In this document: piece by piece, positions 16,967 through 26,458 of the stretch | How positions within the stretch are numbered: position 1 is the first letter of the stretch | How the letters are laid out: each line of letters opens with the position of its first letter | Source of the DNA: Polaribacter sejongensis | GTDB taxonomy: Bacteria > Bacteroidota > Bacteroidia > Flavobacteriales > Flavobacteriaceae | Assembly: GCF_038024065.1 (NCBI RefSeq) | Contig: NZ_CP150667.1 | Span: 868,001 to 932,000, forward strand | Length of the DNA stretch: 64,000 nucleotides | Reading direction: 5' to 3' | Program-made: the position numbers and the translations under genes | Notes under the pieces: model-generated | Database searches by the model: none | Seen by the model: only the letters and a program-made list of their open reading frames with translations | Told to the model about the DNA's origin: nothing

Positions 16967-18499
16967 TTATTTTTTTGGAAGTTTTCTAACTTCAAATATA
17001 TCTGTTCTTCTATCTTTTAAATTACGTACACTACCAAACTGGTTCAAATCTTTTAGCAAATCTAAATCTACATCAGCAATTAAAATCATTTCTGTATTTG
17101 TAGTTGCTTCTGCTTTTATTCCATTTGCAGGAAAAGAAAAATCACAAGGTGTAAAAACCATAGATTGCGCATACTGAATATCCATGTTATTTACTTTCGG
17201 TAAATTACCAACACTACCAGCAATAGCTACATAACATTCATTTTCTATAGCTCTAGCTTGTGCACAATGACGTACTCTAGAATATCCATTTTGAGTATCC
17301 GTTAAAAACGGGATAAACAAAATATCCATGCCTTCTTCTGCCAAAATTCTGCTTAATTCTGGAAACTCAGAATCATAACAAATTAAAACCCCAATTTTAC
17401 CACAATCGGTATCAAAAGTTCTTAATTCACTACCACCTTGCATTCCCCAAACTTTTGCTTCATCTGGTGTAACGTGTAGTTTTTCATAACGCTCTTTAGA
17501 ACCGTCTCTTTTACAGATATAACCAACATTATACAACAACCCATCCTTAATTTCTGGCATACTACCGGTAATTATATTGATGTTGTATGAAATTGCTAAT
17601 TCAGAAAATTTCTGAACAATTTTTGGTGTATACTTCGCCAATTCTCTAATAGCTTCCGACTCTGGTAAATGGTTATTATCCGCCATTAAAGGCGCATTAA
17701 AAAATTCTGGAAACAACGCAAAATCCGATCTGTAAGCTGCAACTGCATCTACAAAGTATTCTGCTTGTTGCATTAATTCTTCCAAATCTTTATACAAACG
17801 CATTTGCCACTGAATCAACCCTAAACGTACCACCTTTTTCTTTGTAGCTGCTTTTTTAGACTTTTTCTCGTAATAAATATTATCCCATTCTAACAAAACT
17901 GCAAACTCTCCAGAATTTACATCTCCTTCTAAATATCCTTTTAAAATTTTTGAAGGATGAAAATCATTCGAAATTTGAAAGTTTAAAACCGGATCATGAA
18001 TTTCTTTACGTTTTACTTTCGCGATGTATTCTTTAGGCGATAAAGTTGCTGAGTATTTATGATAATTTGGAATTCTTCCTCCAAAAGCAATTCCTCTTAA
18101 GTTTAGTTTTTCCGCAAGTTCTTTTCTATAATCATACAGTCTTCTACCTAAACGCAACCCTCTGTATTCCTTTTTTATAAAAACATCTATTCCGTATAAA
18201 ACATCTCCATCTTCATCATGCGTATCAAAAGTATAATTTCCGGTAATATCTTCATATGTATGCTGATCATCAAAACTATCATAATCTAATCTAAGAGAAA
18301 GCGCACAACCTGCCAAATCTCCATTTATCTTTATTACAACCTGACCTTCTGGAAATTTATCTATTAAAGATTTAATTTGAGTTTCACTCCAATAAGATCC
18401 TGGCATACTTGAATATGCCTGAATCATTGCTTCTTTAAACTGCTTATAATCAGTTAAAGTTAAATAGTGAAGCTCAATATTTTCTATATTTTTAATCAT
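16967..18499 (-). CDS. GNAT acetyltransferase-carbon-nitrogen hydrolase (nitrilase) fusion
   Basis: A 510-aa two-domain protein. Residues 1 to about 210 form a GNAT domain, with the acetyl-CoA loop in EYRGLRLGRRLYDYRKELAE. Residues 225-505 form a nitrilase-superfamily domain with the full triad: Glu in ALFPEFF (about 264), Lys in YEKLHVTP (about 340) and Cys in GVLICYDSEFPE (about 375). The hydrolase branch includes N-carbamoylputrescine and omega-amidases. It sits between agmatinase and the DHS-like gene (9 bp from agmatinase), so an acyl- or carbamoyl-polyamine substrate is likely, but the reaction is unknown. The fused architecture recurs in flavobacteria as far as I recall. Confidence 0.88.
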   Translation of the reverse strand: MIKNIENIELHYLTLTDYKQFKEAMIQAYSSMPGSYWSETQIKSLIDKFPEGQVVIKINGDLAGCALSLRLDYDSFDDQHTYEDITGNYTFDTHDEDGDVLYGIDVFIKKEYRGLRLGRRLYDYRKELAEKLNLRGIAFGGRIPNYHKYSATLSPKEYIAKVKRKEIHDPVLNFQISNDFHPSKILKGYLEGDVNSGEFAVLLEWDNIYYEKKSKKAATKKKVVRLGLIQWQMRLYKDLEELMQQAEYFVDAVAAYRSDFALFPEFFNAPLMADNNHLPESEAIRELAKYTPKIVQKFSELAISYNINIITGSMPEIKDGLLYNVGYICKRDGSKERYEKLHVTPDEAKVWGMQGGSELRTFDTDCGKIGVLICYDSEFPELSRILAEEGMDILFIPFLTDTQNGYSRVRHCAQARAIENECYVAIAGSVGNLPKVNNMDIQYAQSMVFTPCDFSFPANGIKAEATTNTEMILIADVDLDLLKDLNQFGSVRNLKDRRTDIFEVRKLPKK

Positions 18500-18508
18500 T
18501 TTATAAGA

Positions 18509-19456
18509 CTAAAAATCTTCGTTTTCATCATCTTTAAACTTAGATAATTTGCTAAACGGATTTGCTTTAGCATTCTCATCTCCTTTATCATAATTATCAT
18601 CATTAGAAGCAAACTTATAGCTTAACATCTTGTAGAATAATTTTGCAGCTAAAAAATCTGATGATTTCTCATTTTCATTCGGACATAATTCTACCATGTC
18701 AAAACCTACTACATTCTTTTGAGCGAAAACTTGTTTTAAGAACTCTAACGTTTCATAATAAAACAATCCACCAGGTTCTGGAGTTCCTGTAGATGGCATA
18801 ATCGAAGGATCTAACGCATCCAAATCAAACGTAATAAAAACGTTTTCTGTTAATTGATCTATTACATCTTCTACCCAATCTTCATTTACCGCCATATCAT
18901 GCGCAAAGAAAACTTTGTCTAAATTCATATTTCTTTTTTCAGAAATATCCATACTTCTAATTCCTACTTGTACCAAATTAGTGTTTTGGTTTGCTTCATA
19001 AACCGCACAAGCGTGGTTGCATTTAGAACCATCATATTCTTTTCTTAAATCTGCATGCGCATCTATATGCAAAACTGTTAAACTATTAAAACACTCATTA
19101 AATGCTCTAATGGTTCCTATAGAAACTGAATGCTCTCCACCAAAAGCAGTTACAAATTTATTTCTGTTAATGTACTTTTTTGTAACTTGATGTACAGCAT
19201 CTACCATTGCTTCTGGTGAACTATTTTCTGTAATAGCATCTGCCAAATAAACACCTTCTTTATACACTTCAGAATCTGTTTCTATGTCATACAACTCCAT
19301 GTTTTCAGACGCTTCTAAAAAAGCTTGTGGACCTTTGTCTGCTCCTTTTTGCCAAGTACTTGTTCCGTCATAATGAACAGGAATAATTACTATTTTTGAA
19401 GTTGATAGGTTTCCAAATTCTTGTGGAATTCCTGCATATGTTTTATTTGTTTTCAT
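18509..19456 (-). CDS. speB: Agmatinase (ureohydrolase family)
   Basis: A 315-aa ureohydrolase that would convert agmatine to putrescine and urea in the cytoplasm. All Mn-binding motifs are intact: GGEHS (about residue 105), HIDAHADLR (about 134-142) and TFDLDALDPS (about 211-220). GTPEPGG and GFDMVELCP complete the arginase/agmatinase signature. The C-terminal extension after about residue 285 is charged and variable. It lies 15 bp after arginine decarboxylase, the enzyme supplying agmatine, which supports agmatinase over arginase or formimidoylglutamase. Confidence 0.92.
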   Translation of the reverse strand: MKTNKTYAGIPQEFGNLSTSKIVIIPVHYDGTSTWQKGADKGPQAFLEASENMELYDIETDSEVYKEGVYLADAITENSSPEAMVDAVHQVTKKYINRNKFVTAFGGEHSVSIGTIRAFNECFNSLTVLHIDAHADLRKEYDGSKCNHACAVYEANQNTNLVQVGIRSMDISEKRNMNLDKVFFAHDMAVNEDWVEDVIDQLTENVFITFDLDALDPSIMPSTGTPEPGGLFYYETLEFLKQVFAQKNVVGFDMVELCPNENEKSSDFLAAKLFYKMLSYKFASNDDNYDKGDENAKANPFSKLSKFKDDENEDF

Positions 19457-19471
19457 TTTGTTATTAGTGTT

Positions 19472-20920
19472 TTAAAACACTTCTTGTTTTGTTAGTTGTT
19501 CTGGTTTGTTTTTATTTTCAATTACTTCTCCATACCCTAAAATAGAAAGTAATTCGCTACTTTTTTGCTGTTCTTTAAATACTCTAGAAGTTAAATTTCC
19601 GTCTTCATCTCTATCTAAAATTAAATGTTTTGGATGCGGAATTAAGCAATGCTGTAAACCTCCAAAACCTCCAATAGATTCTTGATAAGCTCCAGTATTA
19701 AAAAAACCAATATATAGCGGATTATCTTTCTCATAAACAGGCAAATAAATTCCGTTTATATGTTGTTCAGAGTTGTAATAATCATCACTATCACAAGTTA
19801 AACCACCTAATAAAACACGTTCATATTGTCTATTCCATTTATTAATTGGTAACATAATAAAGCGCTTATTTATTGCCCAAGCATCAGGTAAAGTTGTTAT
19901 AAATGAAGAGTTTATCATGTTCCATCGTTCTCTATCATTTTGTTTTTTCTGATACAATATCTCATAAATAGCTGCTCCTGATTCTCCTACTGTAAAGCTT
20001 CCGAATTCAGTAAAAATATGTGGCACATCTACTCCTGCATCTTTACAAACTTCATTTATTTGATTGATAATTTCATCAATCATATACTCATAATCATAAT
20101 CAAAAGCCAATGAGTTTTTAATAGGAAAACCACCACCAATATTTAAACAATCTAACGTAGGGCATATTTTTTTTAGGTTGATGTAAACATTTAAACATTT
20201 CATCAATTCGTTCCAATAATATGCATTGTCTTTAATACCTGTGTTGATAAAAAAATGTAACATTTTTAAATCTACTTGCGTATTTGTAGCGATTTCACGT
20301 TCGTAAAAAGCAACAATATTTTTATAACCAATACCTAATCTAGAAGTATAAAACTCAAATTTTGGTTCTTCTTCCGATGCTATTCTAATACCAACATTTA
20401 TCTGTTTATCTGTTTCATCTAATAATAGATTAATTTCTTCGTAATTATCAATAATAGGAATTACGTTCTTATGACCAGAGTTAATTAAACCACCAATATT
20501 TTTTATGTATTGGTCACGTTTAAATCCGTTACAAATAACAAACGTGTTGTCTTTTATTTTTCCTTCTTTTTTAAGATTATTTACAATATCTATATCAAAA
20601 GCAGAAGATGTTTCTATATGGATATCATTTTTTAAAGCTTCATGTAAAACATGTTTAAAATGAGAGCTTTTTGTACAGTAGCTATAAAAATATTTTCCTT
20701 TATAGTTATGTTTTTCAATACTATTTTGAAACCATCCTTTTGCTTTGTTGATGTTTTCTGAAATTTTTGGCAAATAAGTAAATTTTAATGGAGAACCATA
20801 CTGCTCTATTAATTCCATTAAATTAATTCCGTGCCAAAACAATTTATTATTTTCTGTTTTGAATTCTTCTTGAGGAAAATCGAATGTTTGCTCGATTAAA
20901 TCTATGTATTTTGTGTTCAC
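19472..20920 (-). CDS. speA: Arginine decarboxylase, PLP-dependent (fold type III)
   Basis: A 482-aa alanine-racemase-fold decarboxylase, shorter than the ~630-aa E. coli SpeA. The PLP lysine lies in YSYCTKSSHF near residue 83, the phosphate-binding loop is GGGFPIKN near 263, and the CDSDD segment near 376 matches the active-site cysteine/aspartate region of ornithine/arginine decarboxylases. The operon partner agmatinase favours arginine as substrate, giving agmatine. The start codon is GTG (20918-20920). It is preceded by a leader of about 270 nt with hairpins and a small ORF, suggesting post-transcriptional control. Confidence 0.87.
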   Translation of the reverse strand: MNTKYIDLIEQTFDFPQEEFKTENNKLFWHGINLMELIEQYGSPLKFTYLPKISENINKAKGWFQNSIEKHNYKGKYFYSYCTKSSHFKHVLHEALKNDIHIETSSAFDIDIVNNLKKEGKIKDNTFVICNGFKRDQYIKNIGGLINSGHKNVIPIIDNYEEINLLLDETDKQINVGIRIASEEEPKFEFYTSRLGIGYKNIVAFYEREIATNTQVDLKMLHFFINTGIKDNAYYWNELMKCLNVYINLKKICPTLDCLNIGGGFPIKNSLAFDYDYEYMIDEIINQINEVCKDAGVDVPHIFTEFGSFTVGESGAAIYEILYQKKQNDRERWNMINSSFITTLPDAWAINKRFIMLPINKWNRQYERVLLGGLTCDSDDYYNSEQHINGIYLPVYEKDNPLYIGFFNTGAYQESIGGFGGLQHCLIPHPKHLILDRDEDGNLTSRVFKEQQKSSELLSILGYGEVIENKNKPEQLTKQEVF

Positions 20921-20959
20921 TTTATTTTTTAAATTAATTGTATGATAAGCCTGTCTGAA

Positions 20960-20978
20960 CTAAAACAGCATGTTTTAG
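20960..20978. other. Hairpin in the arginine decarboxylase leader
   Basis: A 7-bp perfect stem CTAAAAC / GTTTTAG with a 5-nt loop lies about 40 nt upstream of the GTG start. It could modulate ribosome access. No T-run follows it on the minus strand, so it is not a terminator. Confidence 0.5.
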
Positions 20979-21012
20979 AATAGAAATTATAACCCTAATA
21001 AAAAGGATGTTA

Positions 21013-21177
21013 TCACTGTAATATTTGCAAGTAAACAACATGCAGCTTTGAAAAAAGCTGCAATTCTGGAAGAATTGAAAATGGAGATACCTTAATTTTT
21101 TCGTTGCATTTCCAAAATGCTAAATAACTATCATACTCCGATTGAGCGTTATTTCCGAAATAAGAAAAACTAAACAT
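21013..21177 (-). CDS. Small ORF (54 aa) in the leader of the polyamine operon
   Basis: A frame starting at the ATG 21175-21177 begins about 20 bp downstream of a -7 box and encodes 54 residues starting MFSFSYFGNNAQSEYDSYLA. Residue usage looks protein-like (Trp, Cys and charged residues present), with no known domain. An in-frame ATG at 21222 lies upstream of the predicted transcription start and is not favoured. It ends about 90 nt before arginine decarboxylase. It could be a leader peptide or a small protein. Confidence 0.35.
   Translation of the reverse strand: MFSFSYFGNNAQSEYDSYLAFWKCNEKIKVSPFSILPELQLFSKLHVVYLQILQ
21042..21061. other. Stable hairpin inside the leader ORF
   Basis: GCAGCTTT and AAAGCTGC form a perfect 8-bp stem around a 4-nt loop. 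No T-run follows in either direction, so it is a folded leader element rather than an intrinsic terminator. Confidence 0.55.
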
Positions 21178-21196
21178 TTTACTTAAATAAGTTAAG

Positions 21197-21230
21197 CAAA
21201 TGTATATTTTTTTTGAATACAAATAACAAA
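21197..21230 (-). promoter_or_regulatory. Promoter of the polyamine operon
   Basis: On the minus strand, TACATTTG (21197-21204) matches TAnnTTTG exactly. A TTTG (-33) lies 22 bp upstream at 21227-21230. The predicted transcript starts near 21190, giving a leader of about 270 nt before the GTG of arginine decarboxylase. Confidence 0.6.
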
Positions 21231-21403
21231 ATCCAAAAAAAAATGATATTTTTTTTGGTTATTAATTTTACTTGTAAATAATAGTAAATAAAGAGGTTAC
21301 GAACACTTATTCAGAATAAGCTAAGAGATTTCACCAAAATAAGAATCTAAAAATTTCAAAAAGAAGCTTTTTTTTAGCAAATTAAAGGAAATATATTAAA
21401 ACA

Positions 21404-21431
21404 AAAAAACTCTGAAAATTCAGAGTTTTTT
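21404..21431 (-). terminator. Rho-independent terminator of the helicase gene
   Basis: A perfect inverted repeat (AAAAAACTCTGAA / TTCAGAGTTTTTT) with a T-run on the minus strand lies about 90 nt after the helicase stop codon. Confidence 0.8.
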
Positions 21432-21517
21432 GTCAATCTGAATTTCCTCAGATTTTATCATTACTTCATTTGAGATCTTGAAACAACTTCAATATATCAA
21501 ATTTTATAATTTGTTTT

Positions 21518-23068
21518 TTATTCTTCTATTGGTGGATGACCATGAATTTCTTCAAAATCTTCATCGAAATTAGTTCTTAAATAAGCGTTTAATTTCTTTC
21601 TATAATCATCTTTTAACCAGGTTACAAAATTGTGTGTACTTTTAGAGATACACTTTGCATATCTATTAATTCTATCATCAATTTCTTCACCTAATAATTT
21701 TGCTAAAATTAAGGCATCAAAAACGTCTTCACTGTTTTCAATACACATTTTTGCATGGTGTACAATAGACTTTTCTAAAACCCTTTTAGAAGATTCTCCT
21801 TGTCTAATAGTATCTATATATACTTTTTTCATGTCGAAATAAGTATCGGTAGATTTTTCAAATTCTTTTTTTACATCTGCAGTTAACTCATATCTAAAAG
21901 TACTTTCTATATCTTCATCAGAAAGAATTGCATTTAAATAATAGTCTGGCGCTCTAAACATTTTTTCCCAATCTAAATCTGCTCCCCAAGGACCAAATCT
22001 ATGAAAGTTGTTACCTAAATCGATAACATCAAAAGTACTTTTATTGTTTAAAACCCTAGAACCACGACCAATCATTTGGTAGTATAAAGTCAACGATTTT
22101 GTTGCTCTATTTAATATAATAGCTTCAATGGTTGGCTCATCAAAACCAGTTGTTAAAATACTTACAGAAGTAATAATTGCTCCCGGAGTTTTCTTAAACC
22201 ACTTTAAAATAAGTTCACGCTCTGCTCTTGTATTTGTATTGTCTAAATGTGCAATTGGGTACCCTGCTTTTTTAAATGCATGAAACACTTGTATAGACGT
22301 GTTAATACCATTATTAAATATCAAGGTTTTCTTTCCTTTTGCAGTTTCTTCGTATGCAGAAACCAATTTAGAAAGCATGTCTGAATTGGTATATAAATCT
22401 TCAGAAGATTTTACCGTATAATCTCCATTTGCTCCTACTTCCAAAGAAGTTAAACCAACATTATAAGAATATAAGTTTGCGCTTGCTAAATATTCATGAT
22501 CTATTAAATGCTGAATGGTTTCACCCACAAATAATTCTTGATAATTCTCATACATCGGCAACTTAATGTTAGAACTCAAAGGAGTTGCTGTTACACCAAG
22601 TATAAAAGATTCATCAAAAAATTTAAAGATTTTTGTAAAAGAATTGTAATGCGCCTCATCTACAATCACCAAACCAATATCAGAAATATCTAGTTTACCA
22701 TCATTCAACCTATTTTTTAAGGTCTCAACCATAGCAACAAAACAACTAAAGTCATCTTGGTCATCTAAAACCGCTGTAGAATTGATAATTTTATTAGAAA
22801 CTCCAAATTCTTTTAGCATTTTAGAAGTTTGCTTACTCAACTCAATTCTGTGCGTTAATACTAAAACTTTCTTTTTAAAAGTTTCTAAATAACGTCTAAC
22901 TATTTCAGAAAAAATAACAGTTTTACCACCACCAGTAGGCAATTGGTACAATAAATGGTAATCTTTAGGTGCATCTTTAAACCTCCTAAAAATCTCTTGA
23001 AGTGCATCTTGTTGATATCCGTATAATTCTTTACCTACTTTCTTTACTGAAGTGTCTATCTCTGCCAA
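21518..23068 (-). CDS. DEAD/DEAH-box helicase (SSL2/UvrB-like superfamily 2)
   Basis: A 516-aa SF2 helicase. Walker A is LPTGGGKTVIFS near residue 44, Walker B is VDEAH near 138, motif III is LGVTATP, and motif VI is QMIGRGSRV near 333. The C-terminal ~130 residues are helical and not recognised. Length and order of motifs fit the type annotated as DEAD/DEAH-box helicase family proteins with a C-terminal extension. The start is TTG (23066-23068); a promoter about 20 bp upstream gives a 5' leader of roughly 15 nt, which supports it. The nucleic-acid substrate is unknown. Confidence 0.88.
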   Translation of the reverse strand: MAEIDTSVKKVGKELYGYQQDALQEIFRRFKDAPKDYHLLYQLPTGGGKTVIFSEIVRRYLETFKKKVLVLTHRIELSKQTSKMLKEFGVSNKIINSTAVLDDQDDFSCFVAMVETLKNRLNDGKLDISDIGLVIVDEAHYNSFTKIFKFFDESFILGVTATPLSSNIKLPMYENYQELFVGETIQHLIDHEYLASANLYSYNVGLTSLEVGANGDYTVKSSEDLYTNSDMLSKLVSAYEETAKGKKTLIFNNGINTSIQVFHAFKKAGYPIAHLDNTNTRAERELILKWFKKTPGAIITSVSILTTGFDEPTIEAIILNRATKSLTLYYQMIGRGSRVLNNKSTFDVIDLGNNFHRFGPWGADLDWEKMFRAPDYYLNAILSDEDIESTFRYELTADVKKEFEKSTDTYFDMKKVYIDTIRQGESSKRVLEKSIVHHAKMCIENSEDVFDALILAKLLGEEIDDRINRYAKCISKSTHNFVTWLKDDYRKKLNAYLRTNFDEDFEEIHGHPPIEE

Positions 23069-23088
23069 AGGAATATAAATTTAGGCTA

Positions 23089-23120
23089 CAAAAATAAGAC
23101 TTAAATAAGGGTTTATGCAA
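23089..23120 (-). promoter_or_regulatory. Promoter of the helicase gene
   Basis: On the minus strand, TATTTTTG (23089-23096) matches the -7 consensus, with TTG (23118-23120) 21 bp upstream. The predicted transcript starts about 15 nt before the TTG codon at 23068. Confidence 0.6.
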
Positions 23121-23127
23121 GTTTATC

Positions 23128-23529
23128 CTATATAAATCTCGATAAATTTGTATTTGTGATCTCATAATGAGAAGCATTCTCTACAGAAACTCCATTTTTA
23201 ACTACAATTAATTGTGGAGATTGATGCATTACTTGAAAAGTAAACCCAACTTCATCAGAAATATCTCTATAATTTAATAAATCTAAATAATAAACCTTTA
23301 ATTTTTGATGTTCTTCTGTAAAAAGCTTTTCAAATTGCTTAATTACCATGCTGCTAATTCCACATCTTGTAGAATGTTTAAAAATTAAAACAGCTTCCGT
23401 TTTAGAAATTTCTTTAATTTTCTCTAATTCTTCCATAGAAGTTAAAGGAATCCAATTTAAGTATGACACTTTTTCTACTTTTGATGTATCATCTCCTTTT
23501 GCTCCAAAAATCTTATTAAATATACTCAT
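23128..23529 (-). CDS. ytxJ: Bacillithiol system redox-active protein YtxJ
   Basis: A 133-aa monothiol thioredoxin-fold protein. The active-site loop reads STRCGISS, a single cysteine near residue 55 in the TxCxxS pattern of YtxJ, followed by QSPQLIVVKNG with the cis-proline-type turn. Family members are thought to remove bacillithiol from thiolated proteins in Firmicutes and Bacteroidota that make this thiol. It is cytoplasmic with no signal peptide, and forms a separate unit from the downstream helicase. Confidence 0.9.
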   Translation of the reverse strand: MSIFNKIFGAKGDDTSKVEKVSYLNWIPLTSMEELEKIKEISKTEAVLIFKHSTRCGISSMVIKQFEKLFTEEHQKLKVYYLDLLNYRDISDEVGFTFQVMHQSPQLIVVKNGVSVENASHYEITNTNLSRFI

Positions 23530-23696
23530 TATCTATTTTTTATTGGTTTGTCGATGTAAATATAAGAAACTTTCATTTGTCAAAAAGTCAGCAAAAACAA
23601 TCACTCACAAGACAAAATGACTTATCTTACATACATTATCCATATGGTATTAAAATTGCTTATTACTTATCAAAAGAAAAATAAAAAAAACAAAAT

Positions 23697-26306
23697 ATGA
23701 ACTTTAACAATTATACAACAAAATCGCAAGAGACCATACAAATGGCGCAACAGATTGCGCAAGGTTTTGGTCATAATCAAATAGAAAATGAGCATATTTT
23801 TAAAGCTTTAACACAAGTTGATGAAAATGTTTTACCATTTCTTTTGAAAAAGTTGAACATCAATATAAATATTGTAGAACAAATTTTAGACAAACAATTA
23901 GAGAGTTTACCTAAAGTTTCTGGTGCAGAATTAATGATTTCTAGAGAGGCTAGCAAAACACTTACAGAAGCTTCTGTAATTGCTAAAAAAATGAACGATG
24001 ATTACGTTTCTATAGAGCATTTAATTCTAGCTATTTTTAAATCTAAAAGTAATATTGCACAGGTTTTAAAAGACCAAGGTGTTACAGAAAAAGATTTACA
24101 GGCAGCAATAGACGAATTAAGAAAAGGAGAAAGAGTAACTTCTCAAAGTCAAGAAGAAACTTATAATTCTTTAAATAAATTTGCTAAAAACTTAAATCAA
24201 TTAGCACAAGACGGCAAGCTAGATCCTGTAATTGGTAGAGATGAAGAAATCCGTAGATTGCTACAGATTTTATCTCGTAGAACTAAAAATAATCCAATTT
24301 TAGTTGGAGAACCAGGAACAGGTAAAACTGCTATTGCAGAAGGTTTAGCACACAGAATTGTAGATGGTGATGTACCAGAAAATCTAAAAGGAAAACTAAT
24401 TTTCTCTTTAGATATGGGCGCACTAATTGCAGGCGCAAAATATAAAGGAGAGTTTGAAGAGCGTTTAAAATCCGTTATTAAAGAGGTAACAAGTGCCGAT
24501 GGAGATATTGTACTTTTTATTGATGAAATTCACACATTAGTAGGTGCTGGTGGCGGACAAGGAGCTATGGATGCTGCAAATATTTTAAAACCCGCTTTAG
24601 CCCGTGGCGAGTTGCGTGCAATTGGTGCAACTACGTTGGATGAATATCAGAAATACTTTGAAAAAGACAAAGCTTTAGAAAGACGTTTTCAGAAAGTACA
24701 GGTAAATGAACCTGATACAGAAAGTGCCATTTCTATTTTAAGAGGAATTAAAGATAAGTATGAAACACACCATAAAGTCCGAATTAAAGATGAGGCAATT
24801 ATTGGTGCTGTAGAATTATCTCAACGTTACATTACCAATCGTTTTTTACCGGATAAAGCGATTGATTTAATGGATGAAGCGATGGCTAAACTACGCATGG
24901 AAATCAATTCTAAACCAGAAGAACTAGATGTTTTAGACAGAAAGGTGATGCAATTAGAAATTGAAATTGAAGCCATAAAACGTGAAAAAGATGAGAACAA
25001 GTTAAAATCTTTACGTTCTGATTTAGCGAATCTAAAAGAGGAGCGAAATGAAATGAACGCGAAATGGAAATCTGAAAAAGATGTAGTTGATAATATCCAA
25101 AATGCAAAAGCTGCCATAGAAGATTTAAAGATGGAAGCTGAAAAAGCAGAACGTGATGGAGATTATGGTAAAGTTGCCGAAATTAGATATGGGAAAATTA
25201 AAAAAGCCCAAGAAGATTTAGAAGGTTTTCAAAAAGTTTTAGCAGAAAATCAATCTGAAAAGTCTTTGATAAAAGAAGAAGTTACTTATGATGATATTGC
25301 AGAAGTGGTTGCTAAATGGACTGGTGTTCCGGTGACAAAAATGATTCAGTCTGAGCGTGAGAAACTATTACGTTTAGAGGGGCAATTGCATAAAAGAGTC
25401 GTTGGACAAGAAGAGGCAATCGTTGCCGTTTCAGATGCCGTTAGACGCTCTAGAGCCGGTTTGCAAAACCCGAATAAACCTATTGGTAGTTTCTTGTTTT
25501 TAGGAACCACTGGAGTTGGTAAAACCGAGTTAGCAAAAGCCTTGGCAGAGTATTTATTTGATGATGAAAACGCCATGACACGTATTGACATGAGTGAATA
25601 TCAAGAGAAACATTCTGTAAGTAGATTGGTTGGAGCGCCTCCGGGATATGTTGGTTATGATGAAGGTGGTCAATTAACAGAAGCTGTTAGAAGAAGACCT
25701 TATTCTGTGGTGCTTTTAGATGAAATTGAAAAAGCGCATCCAGATACTTTTAATATCTTATTACAAGTATTAGATGAAGGAAGGTTAACCGACAACAAAG
25801 GTCGAGTTGCTGATTTTAAAAACACTATAATTATTATGACCTCTAACATTGGAAGTCATATAATTCAGGATAAATTTAGCAACCCAAAAGCAGATTTAGA
25901 CGCTGCAACTGAGTTGGCTAAAATTGAAGTTTTAGCGTTGTTAAAACAATCTGTAAGACCAGAGTTTTTAAACAGAATTGATGATGTAATTATGTTTACG
26001 CCTTTAAATAAGGAAAATATATTTGAAATTGTAAAATTACAAATAGAACATTTAAAGAAAATGATTGGTAAACAAGAAATTACTTTAGATGCTACCGATG
26101 AAGCAATTACGTATTTGGCTGAAAAAGGATATCAGCCTGAATTTGGTGCAAGACCTGTAAAAAGAGTGATTCAGAAAGAAGTATTAAATCAGCTTTCTAA
26201 AGAAATTTTATCAGGAAAAATCACTACAGATAGTATTATTTTAATTGACGCTTTTGATGATAAATTGGTTTTTAGAAATCAGTCTGATTTTGTAGAAAGT
26301 GTATAG
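23697..26306 (+). CDS. clpB: ATP-dependent disaggregase ClpB
   Basis: An 869-aa Hsp100 chaperone that, with DnaK, pulls apart protein aggregates. In order: the Clp_N repeat domain (1 to about 145); AAA module 1 with [13 protein letters not shown] at 203 and [14 protein letters not shown] near 277; a coiled-coil middle domain of about 120 residues (400-525) that identifies ClpB rather than ClpA/C; AAA module 2 with [13 protein letters not shown] at about 602 and [13 protein letters not shown]; and the ClpB D2-small domain with [11 protein letters not shown]. No ClpP-binding loop was noticed. It is a single gene ending in a hairpin terminator. I did not find a clear heat-shock element upstream. 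Confidence 0.97.
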   Translation: MNFNNYTTKSQETIQMAQQIAQGFGHNQIENEHIFKALTQVDENVLPFLLKKLNININIVEQILDKQLESLPKVSGAELMISREASKTLTEASVIAKKMNDDYVSIEHLILAIFKSKSNIAQVLKDQGVTEKDLQAAIDELRKGERVTSQSQEETYNSLNKFAKNLNQLAQDGKLDPVIGRDEEIRRLLQILSRRTKNNPILVGEPGTGKTAIAEGLAHRIVDGDVPENLKGKLIFSLDMGALIAGAKYKGEFEERLKSVIKEVTSADGDIVLFIDEIHTLVGAGGGQGAMDAANILKPALARGELRAIGATTLDEYQKYFEKDKALERRFQKVQVNEPDTESAISILRGIKDKYETHHKVRIKDEAIIGAVELSQRYITNRFLPDKAIDLMDEAMAKLRMEINSKPEELDVLDRKVMQLEIEIEAIKREKDENKLKSLRSDLANLKEERNEMNAKWKSEKDVVDNIQNAKAAIEDLKMEAEKAERDGDYGKVAEIRYGKIKKAQEDLEGFQKVLAENQSEKSLIKEEVTYDDIAEVVAKWTGVPVTKMIQSEREKLLRLEGQLHKRVVGQEEAIVAVSDAVRRSRAGLQNPNKPIGSFLFLGTTGVGKTELAKALAEYLFDDENAMTRIDMSEYQEKHSVSRLVGAPPGYVGYDEGGQLTEAVRRRPYSVVLLDEIEKAHPDTFNILLQVLDEGRLTDNKGRVADFKNTIIIMTSNIGSHIIQDKFSNPKADLDAATELAKIEVLALLKQSVRPEFLNRIDDVIMFTPLNKENIFEIVKLQIEHLKKMIGKQEITLDATDEAITYLAEKGYQPEFGARPVKRVIQKEVLNQLSKEILSGKITTDSIILIDAFDDKLVFRNQSDFVESV

Positions 26307-26311
26307 TTTTT

Positions 26312-26368
26312 GTCATGCTGAATTTATTTCAGCATCTATAAACATGAATCTGAAACAAGTTCAGATTT
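26312..26368. repeat. Two tandem small hairpins after clpB (GTCATGCTGAA type)
   Basis: GTCATGCTGAATTTATTTCAGCAT folds with ATGCTGAA/TTCAGCAT arms, and AATCTGAA...TTCAGATT folds again 15 bp later. The GTCATGCTGAA opening is typical of bacterial intergenic palindromic repeats. Confidence 0.6.
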
Positions 26369-26391
26369 ATGAACAATTTTAGTTCGTTTGG

Positions 26392-26423
26392 AAAAAGCGG
26401 TGTTTGAAAAAACATCGCTTTTT
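26392..26423 (+). terminator. Rho-independent terminator after clpB
   Basis: A stem AAAAAGCGGTGTTT / AAACATCGCTTTTT with one G-T pair and a GAAA loop is followed by a T-rich run, between clpB and the next plus-strand gene. Confidence 0.8.
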
Positions 26424-26458
26424 CTTTTTGATTACATTTGTTCTCTAAACCAAATATA

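Larger units (their letters stand above)
21178..21517. other. Intergenic region between polyamine operon promoter and helicase terminator
   Basis: About 340 bp with no credible gene. It holds the promoter of the arginine decarboxylase operon at its left end and the terminator of the helicase gene near 21404-21431. The rest is AT-rich with no further structure I can support. Confidence 0.5.

Noticed and set aside
21178..21222. ATG at 21222 as start of the leader ORF (69 aa)
   Set aside because: It lies upstream of the predicted transcription start at about 21190, inside the promoter spacer; the ATG at 21177 fits better.
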